DNA from: Aureococcus anophagefferens
Lineage: Eukaryota; Sar; Pelagophyceae; Pelagomonadales; Pelagomonadaceae
Direction: 5' to 3'
Assembly (NCBI RefSeq): GCF_000186865.1
Contig: NW_008705577.1
Span: 21,443 to 85,442 of the forward strand
DNA length: 64,000 bases
Part shown: positions 1-8,700 of the stretch, piece after piece
Layout of the letters: each line of letters opens with the position of its first letter
How positions within the stretch are numbered: the stretch's first letter is position 1
The notes under the pieces: model-generated
Told to the model about the DNA's origin: nothing
Databases searched by the model: none
The model's input: the letters and a program-made list of their open reading frames with translations, nothing else
Made by a program: the position numbers and the translations under genes

Positions 1-92
1 CCCAGAGCCAAAATGGGCTGCTTCGGCTCGCAGAGCATGCCGAAATGCTCGAACTTCGCGCAGCGATTCCGGACGACGGCCAGGGTGTCCAT
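1..92 (-). CDS. possible 5' end of a gene cut by the window edge
   Basis: On the minus strand an ATG at 92 opens a frame that runs to the window edge without a stop. It begins MDTLAVVRNRCAKFEHFG and contains several Cys and Phe. It is short (about 30 codons) and no family is recognised. The plus strand also has a short frame here (from position 12), which ends at a stop after about 46 codons and looks less convincing. The assignment rests only on an open frame and a start codon. Confidence 0.25.
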   Translation of the reverse strand, partial: MDTLAVVRNRCAKFEHFGMLCEPKQPILAL

Positions 93-299
93 GGTCACGG
101 AGCACGGTTCCGAGCACACCAGAGGCACGTCTACCGCGATCCGTAGCCCGTGACCGTGGACAGCCGCGCGCGCGCGCGCCGGCAAATGCCAAAGAGAGGC
201 TCTCCCTGCTTCTCCCCTCATACCAAGTGATCTCACCAAGTGCGGCACCGGTACCGTGCTCTCCGCGTCGAGGCGCGCCTCGCGCCTGCCGCGCGCGCG

Positions 300-1289
300 A
301 TGGAGTGTCCGGCGTGCACCTTCGTCAATGCGCCCGGCGCGCCGGCCTGCGAGATGTGCTCGACGAAGCTGGAGACGGGCCGCGACGAGCCGCGCGTCTG
401 CGCCCACTGCACGCTCGAGAACGAGGCCTCGGCCGCGGCCTGCGTGGCGTGCGGAAGCTGGTGGTGCGACCGCTGCACGGCCTGCGTGCTCGCGTCGTCG
501 GCGACCTGCGACGTCTGCGGCTACCCGGACGAGCCCGCGGGCGACGACGCGGGAGACGCCGCCGCGGAGGGCGCCGCGGAGGACGGGGCGGCGCCGGGCC
601 CGCCGAACCTGCCGCCGTTCTCCGCGGCGGCCGTCGCCGACGGCTACCGACCGCGGCGCGTCGAGAAGGCGCTCGCCGCCGCGCCGCGGGCCGACGTCGC
701 GGCCATCGTCGACGACCCGGCGCGGTTCGTCGCGCTGTGCTGCGGCGAGGTGCCGCCGGAGCCCGAGCCCGAGCCCGAGCCGGAGCCCGAGCCCGAGCCG
801 CCCGTCGCCGCCGCCGAACCCAGCGGCGACGACGACGGCGCCGACAGCGGCGACGACGACTACGCGGAGGCGGACGCTTTGATCGCGATCGCGGGCCTCC
901 CGAGCACGAAGTGCCCCTGCTGCCTCGCGCCGCGATTCGCCACCGTCGCCCTCATGCGGGCGCACGTCGTCGCGAAGCACGTCTGGGACCAGAAGGCGCG
1001 GGCGAAGATCCGGGACGCGCGGCCGCCGCGGCCGAAGAAGAAGCGGAAGCGGTCGCCCCGGAAGGTCGTCGAGGTCCCGAGCGACGACGATGAGGTCCCG
1101 AGCGACGACGACGAGGACGAGGTCCCGAGCGACGACGACGACGACGACGACGACGAGGCGGGCGCCGACGTCTCCGGCGGCGCGCCCCGGCGGCGGTCGT
1201 CGCGCGCGCGGACGGCGGTCGTCGACGAGGCCGCGTGGGCCGAGGCCGTGGCCGCCGACAGCGACGACGCGGGCGACGAGGGGGATTAA
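300..1289 (+). CDS. RanBP2-type and C2H2-like zinc-finger protein with acidic tail
   Basis: A 329-residue protein. I chose the ATG at 300 because the protein then begins MECPACTF, directly at the first zinc finger; the frame is open upstream to 240 but that part is low-complexity. Residues about 3-23 and 32-70 carry repeated CxxC pairs of the RanBP2/Npl4 type (CPACTF, CEMC, CAHC, CVAC, CDRC, CDVC). Such fingers commonly bind ubiquitin or RNA. A short helical stretch follows, then a Glu-Pro dipeptide run (about 756-800). A C2H2-like finger comes next (CPCC ... H ... H), followed by a lysine-rich basic patch and a C-terminal tail with three VPSDDD repeats. Likely nuclear because of the basic patch (inference). 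The function cannot be named more closely. Confidence 0.75.
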   Translation: MECPACTFVNAPGAPACEMCSTKLETGRDEPRVCAHCTLENEASAAACVACGSWWCDRCTACVLASSATCDVCGYPDEPAGDDAGDAAAEGAAEDGAAPGPPNLPPFSAAAVADGYRPRRVEKALAAAPRADVAAIVDDPARFVALCCGEVPPEPEPEPEPEPEPEPPVAAAEPSGDDDGADSGDDDYAEADALIAIAGLPSTKCPCCLAPRFATVALMRAHVVAKHVWDQKARAKIRDARPPRPKKKRKRSPRKVVEVPSDDDEVPSDDDEDEVPSDDDDDDDDEAGADVSGGAPRRRSSRARTAVVDEAAWAEAVAADSDDAGDEGD

Positions 1290-1385
1290 AATTTAAGAGC
1301 CCCGTGAGCTTCCGGAACTTAGCCTGAGTTATCCATTGGCTAGGGATGTCGCGACCCAGACTCTAGTTTGCCAGTGCTAGTGGTC

Positions 1386-2567
1386 TTAGGGATCGTCGGA
1401 CTCCGGTTCAGCCTCGCTGCTGTCCGAGTCTCCGTCACCGACATCAGACCGCACATCTGATGGATAATAGCCGCTAGCGACTCCGAGAACCTCTGCGGCA
1501 TAGGCGACGGACTCGCTGGTGACCGTGAATTGTGCCACTGGTTTTGGAGGAAACGATGGCGGTGTTTCATCAACCAGATGCGCGGCCCAGGCAGATGCAA
1601 CGTTCTCAGCCATCGTCTCATCGTCCGTTTCGTTCACGCTCGAATAGTCGTCATCGTCGTCTGGAGGCAGATACGAGTGAGAGAAATCAGGTCCATGCAG
1701 AATGCAGATGTGTTTGAGAAGAGCTCCAATGGCGCCAACGCAGTAGCAGCAGACTATTTCCATCGCAGCCGCGGTAATGCCAATGACACCGGCTCGACGT
1801 GCAATGCGCCGCGCAATGCGCGCAAGCTCAGAGCTCGAGAATTCTGGGACAAGTTCGCTCAGAAGTGATTTACGAAGATGCCCATGCTTCAGCGGAAAGA
1901 AGCATTGATTAACCTGCTCAGATAAATGAGGCAAAGTTTCAGTGAAGAAATTATTGATGTAGAATTCCAACCGTTTTCTATCATATGAGCTTGTTCGAAG
2001 CATCACACCAAAATGCAGCTGAATATCTACTGCGCCCACGGTGCCACCGGCCTCCGACAGCGATGGTATTGAAAAATCGTCGTTCGCTTCGGGTGCTAAC
2101 GAGCGGTGCAACATGATAAGATTCGAACAGTCCAAAATTTCGCCCATCCACGTTTCCACGACCTCGCACAGAGCCAGGACGGCGCCGTCAGTGAAACGAG
2201 GTCGCGGATCGTCATTCAGGCAGCAGCGGTTATAGAGGGACTCGACGACCCGTCGCATTTTGACGGTGCCGAGGACGCTGCGAAAAGCCACTTCCGTGTT
2301 TTTTTGGAGGCGTCGCACCGCACGGATAGCGGGGAGTTCCAGGACGCCACGCCTGCCTGGTAATCTGGTCAGAATATTACAAGGAAGGAGAAGCGCGTCG
2401 CCGTAGCCGATGGGCTGAGGCTCCCAGAGCGCATCCTCGCCGAGCGCCTGACGCCACGCGACGCACACGAGCTCGCACCGCAGGAAGTCGGCGCCGTTGC
2501 GGACGTAGTGCAAGACTTCGCGCAACACATCGGGCGAGCGTAGCACCGTCGACGGCAACGCTGACAT
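1386..2567 (-). CDS. F-box protein fused to diverged histone H3-like and H4-like folds
   Basis: A 393-residue protein. Residues about 10-50 read as an F-box (LREVLHYV ... LVCVAWRQAL ... ALWE). Residues about 77-190 follow histone H3 in order. The alphaN helix has AIRAVRRLQKNTEVAFR against H3 LREIRRYQKSTELLIR. The alpha2 region has RFTDGAVLALCEVVE and SNLIMLH against RFQSSAVMALQEASE and TNLCAIH. The alpha3 start has VDIQL against KDIQL. Residues about 247-292 follow H4 (ARRIARRAGVIGITA against IRRLARRGGVKRISG). After an acidic insert, residues about 346-370 (FTVTSESVAYAAEVLG) match the H4 end KTVTAMDVVYALKRQG. Both histone-like parts lack tails and carry inserts before alpha3. The gene is visibly AT-richer than its neighbours. 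An F-box implies SCF ubiquitin-ligase membership (family knowledge). Whether the histone part binds histone chaperones or histones is inference. Confidence 0.75.
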   Translation of the reverse strand: MSALPSTVLRSPDVLREVLHYVRNGADFLRCELVCVAWRQALGEDALWEPQPIGYGDALLLPCNILTRLPGRRGVLELPAIRAVRRLQKNTEVAFRSVLGTVKMRRVVESLYNRCCLNDDPRPRFTDGAVLALCEVVETWMGEILDCSNLIMLHRSLAPEANDDFSIPSLSEAGGTVGAVDIQLHFGVMLRTSSYDRKRLEFYINNFFTETLPHLSEQVNQCFFPLKHGHLRKSLLSELVPEFSSSELARIARRIARRAGVIGITAAAMEIVCCYCVGAIGALLKHICILHGPDFSHSYLPPDDDDDYSSVNETDDETMAENVASAWAAHLVDETPPSFPPKPVAQFTVTSESVAYAAEVLGVASGYYPSDVRSDVGDGDSDSSEAEPESDDP

Positions 2568-3658
2568 CGCGGAAAGAGTGGGGAGCGGAGAGCGAGCGAC
2601 CGTGAGCTCGCGCTGATCGCCGAGGAGCTGTGCGCGCGACGGTGCCGCGGCGCGCTGCTCGTTGAGATGCTGTCGCGACGGTGCCGCGGCGCGTGTCTAG
2701 CCGCTATTTCGACGGCGAGGGCGCGCAGGGCAGAGGCTTTTGCGGGTCCCAGCTCTCAAAAGGAGTGCGGCAACATCCAACATATCAACAATTGATAACG
2801 CTGCCACCTTATGGGGCGGCCTTTGGGAGGCCCGCGGGAGTGCTTCTGCGCGACACCCGATAGTGACGCTCGCTGCGTCGGGCCGGGCGGGCGCTCATGA
2901 AGGGGCAGCCCGCTGCGCGCACCGGTTGGGCTGCGGGGCGCCGCGCGCGGGGACTTCCAGCCCTTGACCGTCGGCGCCGGCGTCGCCTGCGGGCTGGGCG
3001 GCTGCCGCGTGCGCTCACCTCGGTTGGAGACTTTCGGCGCGGGCCTCGGAGGGAGCTGAGGAGGTTGGCGCCGTCGGCGGTCTCGGTGTGCGGGCTTGGA
3101 TGTGCCAGGGTCCATTCGTTTCTTTGCCTCCTGCGCCTGCTCAGAGTGTTCTCCCACGTGCGTCTCCTCAGGTTCCGCTGCCGCCTCGGCCCCTGCTGCC
3201 GCTGCCGCTGTCGCCTCTATTGCCGCCGCCTCTGCTGCCTCTGCTGCCCGCCCCTGCCGCTGCCGCCGCCGCCGATGTCGCCTCTGCCTCTGCTTCTGCT
3301 TCTGCTGCCGCCTCTGCTCCCGCTCGCTGGCCGGCGAGCGTCCTCTTCGGCGTGCGCCCTCGGCTAGCCATTCGTGGTCCTGAGGTGAATCGGGTTGGTC
3401 CGCCCGGAGTTCCTGCCTGCCGGGTGCGGGTGCCCTCGTTCTCAACTTCCCCCGGTCCACGGCGAGTACGGTGGGTGTGGCCCTCGAGCCCACTCAGGAG
3501 CTGCCGCCCCGCGCCTGCTCGGTCTGATTCGCTCCGGGGGGGTCCCTCCGCGGACCTGCCTCCCCTCCCCCGGACGGACGCTTCCGGGCGCGCACCCCCT
3601 TCAATAACTTGGTCAACATCCCGCCAAGCAACTTGGTTACCCTCGACGTGCGCACGAA
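2568..3658. other. GC-rich low-complexity stretch without a supported gene
   Basis: About 1.1 kb between the two flanking minus-strand genes. Positions about 3170-3340 are a run of CTG, CCG and CCT triplets that translates to Ala/Glu- or Arg/Gln-rich sequence depending on frame. Both strands are open over several hundred bases (for example 2756-3493 minus and 3088-3675 plus), but their translations are low-complexity without a conserved motif. A real, rapidly evolving gene or a decayed element cannot be excluded. Confidence 0.5.
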
Positions 3659-5586
3659 TCACCGGCCGAGCCTGAGGTCGACGCCGAAGGCCGTGCAGTC
3701 GCAGTAGAGGCCCTCGCCGTTCGTCGGCGGCTCGGCCTTGGGCTTGTTCGCCGTGGAATACTCGAGGCGAGCATGCCCATGAAGATGGCCGGCTCGAGCT
3801 CCGCGGCCGCCGGCGCGTCGCCGCCGGCCTTCGGGAGCAGATCGGAGAGAAACCCCAAATTACGACGACAGCCCCCCCCGCACGCCGCCCGCGCGGCGGA
3901 AGGCGCCCGGCCCGACCATCTGGCCCGTGCCCGCGAGCTTGCCGCCGCCGGCGGAGCCGACGACGACGCCGACGGCCTTGCCCGCGAAGAGGCCGCCGCC
4001 GCGTCTTCCGGCGATCTGCTCGCGCGTCTTGGCGGCCTTCTTCGGCCCGCGCTTGGGCCCCTCCTTCTGCGTGCCGAGGTCGACGACGCCGCGGGCCCGG
4101 TGGCCCTTGCGGACCCTGGCCGTCGAGTACGTGTCGACGAAGACGTCGTTGTCGTCGCGGTACGCGTCCTGCGTGTCCGCGTCGACGCCTGGGCAGCACA
4201 AGAGTGATTCAACGTCGCTTCAACGTGAGTGTTCCGCGCGCGCGCGTTCCGGAAAAAGCATCCACGCTTCGAGACCGTTCCAAGAGATGATCGCTCGTCC
4301 AAAAATCAGCCAAAACGAGTGGAAAACGGCCGAGATATGAGCCTTTGAAGTTGGGAATTTCGCTCTCTTGTCCTGCCCTGGTCCACGCCCTGGCGGCGGA
4401 AGCGGGACGTCTTCGACTGGGCGTACTGGGGCGCGTAGCGCGTGATCTGCCGCTGGCGCATCTTCGCCTCGTCGACGACCTCGACCTTCTCCTCCTCGTG
4501 GACCGCGGCGGTCACGACGGCCGCGGCGTTGAGCGCGGCCGTGTTCTTGCGCACGCGGAAGCCCACGGCGGAGCCGCGCGCCGCCGACGACGCGCGGCGG
4601 CTGTCGCGGTCCGCGACGGACGCGGACCGCGCGCGCGACGCGCGCCGCGCGGCCGATCCCGCGGCGCGCGACGGCCGGCGGCCCGCGGAGCGCGCGGAGT
4701 CGTCGTCGTCGTCGTCGCCGCCGGCCTTGGGGCCCTCCTTGAGCGTGTTCGTGCCCCGGATGCGCTGGTGGTGCTCGAGCGCGTCCGCGACCTCGGCGCT
4801 CGACCGGCCGCCGCCCGGCCGGCCCGGCGACCCCGGGCCCCGCGGGGACGCCCGGCTCGGGCGGCTCGTGCGCCGGCCGCCCGGCGACTCGATGGCGACG
4901 ACGCCCTCGACCGTCTCGCGCTTCGGCGACGCCGCCGCCTGGTCCCCCGGCGCGCCGTAGTCCTCGTAGCAGCCCTGGAGCTTCTTCTTCCGCTGGTACG
5001 TGAGGGACCACAGCGGCACCGTGAGCATGGTGCTCCGCTTGTCGCCGGACCGCGCCGCGTCGAAGAAGCGCTGGCTCATCTCCGCGTCGAAGAGCAGCGT
5101 GATGAACTCGTCGCGGTCGAGCTCGCCGGAGCCGTCCTGGTCGATCTCGAGCATGACCCGGTCGATGTCGCGGCGGCTCGGGTTCATGCCGCAGAAGCGC
5201 AACGCGCTCTCGAGCTCGTCGGCGTCCACCGTGTCGTCGCCGCCGGCGAGGCACTCGAAGAACTCGTCCGCGTCCTTCAAATCGTTGAACGACAGCGACC
5301 GCCGGTCGACGCGGTTCGCGATGTACGCGTGGAGCTTCAGCCAGCGCTTGCGGTCGATCTCCCGCGTCTTCTTCGTCGCCGCGTCGCACATGGCCGGGGT
5401 CAAAGGCTTGACCTCGACGAGCGACGGCGCGATGGGCGTCGCGCAGAAGAACTCGCCGTCGCGGCCGCTGGCGCGGTCGACGAAGGACACCGTGCGGTCC
5501 GGCAGCGTCTTCGGCGTCGTCGACCGCAGATTCTGCCGGATGGCGTCGCAGATGCCCGACGACACGGGCCGCCGCGGGAAGGGCAT
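3659..5586 (-). CDS. EF-hand protein, three exons (5586-4389, 4188-3884, 3760-3659)
   Basis: The first exon encodes 399 residues with one clear calcium-binding EF-hand (DQDGSGELDRDEF, about residues 145-157) preceded by a partner loop (DDTVDADELESAL). A Ser/Arg/Gly-rich linker follows. The first intron is an introner (4189-4380 plus target duplication). Excision from 4388 to 4189 joins phase 1 to phase 1 and continues as VDADTQDAYRDDNDVF. The second intron (3883-3761, GT-AG) is inferred from frame: it joins AFRRAGG to YSTANKPKAEPP and the chain ends DLRLGR. The motif TYSTA/YSTAN occurs on both sides of the second junction. The total is about 534 residues. No specific family is recognised beyond calcium binding. 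The first junction is well supported by the target duplication; the second is less certain. Confidence 0.7.
3761..3883 (-). other. inferred spliceosomal intron (second intron of the EF-hand gene)
   Basis: The frame after AFRRAGG runs into a stop, while a frame ending DLRLGR resumes at 3760. A GTGCGG donor at 3883 and a CTCGAG acceptor at 3761 join the two in phase 0. The interval contains a run of eight C/G bases. No terminal inverted repeat was seen, so this looks like an ordinary short intron of 123 bases. The evidence is frame consistency only. Confidence 0.45.
4189..4380 (+). mobile_element. introner (MITE-like intron-forming element) in the EF-hand gene
   Basis: The element is 192 bp. 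Its ends are imperfect inverted repeats: left CTGGGCAGCACAAGAG, right (reverse complement) CAGGGCAGGACAAGAG. It is flanked by an 8-bp target duplication with one difference (GTCGACGC at 4181-4188, GTCCACGC at 4381-4388). The inside shares CTTCAACGTG and CGTCCAAAAATCAGCC with the elements at 9340 and 50319. It lies antisense to the host gene. Removing the element plus one duplication copy restores the reading frame. The splice would be GC-AG: donor GC at 4388 in the duplication, acceptor AG formed by the element end. Confidence 0.85.
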
Positions 5587-5717
5587 GGCGCTCGGCGTGC
5601 GCGGGCAGCCCGGCGCGGCGGGGAGAGCACGATCGAGAGTGGCGCGTTACTTGATATGCTTACGGCATCGTGCTGCGACGTTGACGCCCCCCGTGCAGTA
5701 AACTTGGACTCACTACC

Positions 5718-8700
5718 TTACGTCGCCAGCCCGTAGTGGCCCCGATGCCGTCCGGCAGGTTTCGGGTTGGACTTGGTCCAGGGCGGCTTCGTGAGCTTGC
5801 CGCCCGCGGGGCTGATGCTGCGGCCGAGGAAGCGCGCGTCGGCGACGTTGGGCCGCCGGCGCGCCGGCGCGCCCTGGCTGTCCTCGCGGAGGTCCGGGCT
5901 CCGCGGCGCGAGCGGCAGGGGCCGCCGGCGCGCGCGCTCGGCCTCCTCGTCCCGTTCCTCGAGCTGCGCGAGCACGTCCTCGTACTTGGTCTTCCAGGAC
6001 GCGGCCTGCTTCTTCGAGCGTTTCAGGGCGTCGCCGAGCGCCGGCGACGGCGCCGCGGGCTCCGGCGACGGCGGCGGCGGCGCCGCGGGCGCCGCGAAGG
6101 GCGCGTGGAGCACGAGCTGCCACCGCGCGGGCGCCGCCGACGGGCGCACGAGCAGGCTGTCGAGGCCCGTGGTCTGGCGGAGCGCGCGCACGTCCAGGAA
6201 GGCCGGCGGCGGCTTCGGCGCCTTCTTCAGCTTCGACCGTTTCTTCTTCCGCGCGGCGACGCGGTCCGGCGGCGGCAGCGCCTCCAGCGTGAAGAGCCCG
6301 TCGACGCCCGCGGGCTTCAGACGCCAGCGCGCGTGGGGGTCGTCCTTCTTCGGCACGACGCGCGCGGCCGTGCCGTCGGGCAGCGCCTCCTCCTTGGATT
6401 TGGCGGGCCGCGCGGCGAGGTAGCCGCCGCCGTCGCTCGCGCGCAGTCGGAACGTGCCGAGCGCGTCGAGGGGCTCGAGCGTCCAGTAGTCGCTCCACTG
6501 GGCCGCGTCGGCGCCCTCGCGGGCGAGCTCGCAGCGGCCGCCGCGGTGGTTGTCCGCGGGCGCCGCGAGGGCCCAGCGCCGGGCCGCGTGCGAGTCCGCC
6601 AATCGCAGCTTCACGCGGCTCCACATCCAGGCGCTGAGCTGCTGCGCCGCGAGCGTCGCCTTCTCGAGCTCGCGGTTCCGCGGCGTCGCCGGCCGCGGGC
6701 GCTGGCGGCCGAGCTTCCGCTCGATGCGCGCGACCGTGTCCTCGATGTTCGTGACGCGCCGCCGGACCTCCGTGTCGTGCGGCGCGGCCGGCGGTTTGAA
6801 GGGCGTCTTCGACTTGCGGTTGAGCAGCTTCTGGAGGACGACGCCGTGGGTGTCGTTGACCTTTTGGAGCGCGTCAATCTTGTCCGCCAGGCTCTTCACG
6901 GCCGCCGAGAGCTCCGGGTCCGCGGACGGCTTCGGCGCGCGCGGCACGCGGTAGGCCTTGCGGAGGCCGTCCATCTTCTCGCCGAGCTCCTGCTTCGCGT
7001 CCGCTAAAGCCGCGCGCGTCGCCTCGACGCGCTTCAGCACCTCCGCGGAGTCGTTCTTCGGCAGCTTCAGCTTCTGGCGCTTCTTGATCGCGCGGACGTC
7101 CTCGCCGGTCTCGTTGACGACCTTCTGGATCTCGTGGAGCCGGTGGTCCAGGTGCGCCGTGTTGCTCTTCGTGATGGTGCTCGGCGCCATCTTCGGCGCC
7201 GCCTTCTTCTTCGCGCGGGCCTCCTCGTCGACGGCCTTGAGCTTGCGCTCGACGACCGAGAGCCGGCCGTCGAAGTGGGACGTGCCGTTGCGGATCTGGT
7301 CCGACATGACGACGACGCGCTCCTTGACCGTCTTCGGCTCCTGTTTCGCGAGCGCGTCGATGGCCTTCTTGCATTCGCGGACCTGCTGCTCCAGGGCCCG
7401 GAGCACGGGGCCGTCGCTCTTCGGCGGCGGCCGCGGCCGCGGCTTCGCTTTCTCGGCGGGCCGCGCGCCGATGGCGACGACCTCGCGATAGATCTCGTCG
7501 AGCTTCGCGTCGCTGCTCTCGTGGCGTCGCACGGCCCGTCGGATGTCGACGAGCGTCTTCTGGACGGCCTTCAGCCGCGCGAGCTCCTCGCCGCTCGGCC
7601 GCTCGGGTCGCTTCGCGTGAGCGAGCGCGTCGACCTTGGCCTCGACGCGGTCCGCGCGCTCGTTCGTCGACGCCTCGGCGCCGGCGACGAGGTCGCCGAC
7701 CTTGCCCATGGCGTCCGTCAGCTGGCGCATGAGCTCCCGCGACTTCGCGTGGTTGTCGAGCACCTGGCCGACCTTGCCGTCCAGCTCCTTCAGCTCGACG
7801 CGTTCCCGCGCCTTGAGCTCGCGCAGCACGGCGCCGAGCTGCTCGTCCTGGGACGTGAAGCGCCGCGCGAATTCCGCGCGCAGCTTCTTGAGCGCCGCGG
7901 CGCCGTCCGGGGGCGCGCCGAGCTCTTTTTGCTTCGCGTGCAGATGGACGACGGAGCTCAGGATGTTCGACACGACGCGCTCCACGCGGGCGACGGACGG
8001 CGGCACCTTGGACGTGCGCGCCGCGACGGCCTTCAAGGCGTCGTTGATGGTCATGAGCTTGCTGTTCAGCGGGCCCTCGACGTCCATGAGACTCTGCCGG
8101 AGGACCTTCGTCTGCGAGTCCAGCAGCGACGTCACGTCGACGCCGCGGCCCGGCGCGGACGCGGCCGCGAGGCCCGACAGCGCCGCGTCGTCGACCTGCG
8201 TCGCGAAGCCGATGGACTGGGCGTGCCGCAGGGCCTCCTTGAGCTGCGCGTCGCCGTCCGCGGCCTGCAGCGCGTACAGCCGCTTCCGCAGCGGATCCGT
8301 CTCCTTCTTGGCGAGGTCCGCGAGGGTGCCGACGGTGTCCTTGACGTCTTTGAGCTCGTCGACGATGGCGGCCTTGTGCTCCGCCCAGGTCGCCGCCGCC
8401 GCGGCGTCGGCCCAGTCCGGCTTCTGGCCCATGAGCTTGACGTCGTCGGCGACGTGGCCGAGCGCGACGCGGATCTCCGAGACCTTGGACCTTAACCCCG
8501 CGACCTCCAGCGCGGGCCTTTTCGCGAGGTCGTCCTTCAGATTCTGGAGCACGTCCGACAGGGACCGCATGTCGCGGCGCACGGACGCCTCGAGCTCGCG
8601 GAGCCGCTTCTCGAGCTGGTCCTTCGAGAGGCCGGGCTTTATCTTCCGCACGTCCGCTCGCGTGCCGTCGACCTCGCGCTCGAGCTTGTCCATCTTCTCG

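Noticed and set aside
2681..2967. Short frames in the low-complexity spacer
   Set aside because: No start context, no family and no length support.
3168..4199. Minus-strand frame of about 340 residues near the EF-hand gene
   Set aside because: Its sequence is low-complexity and in a different frame from the supported exons; not a separate gene.
4345..5736. Plus-strand frame over the EF-hand gene
   Set aside because: Arg/Ala/Val-rich shadow opposite a well-supported gene.
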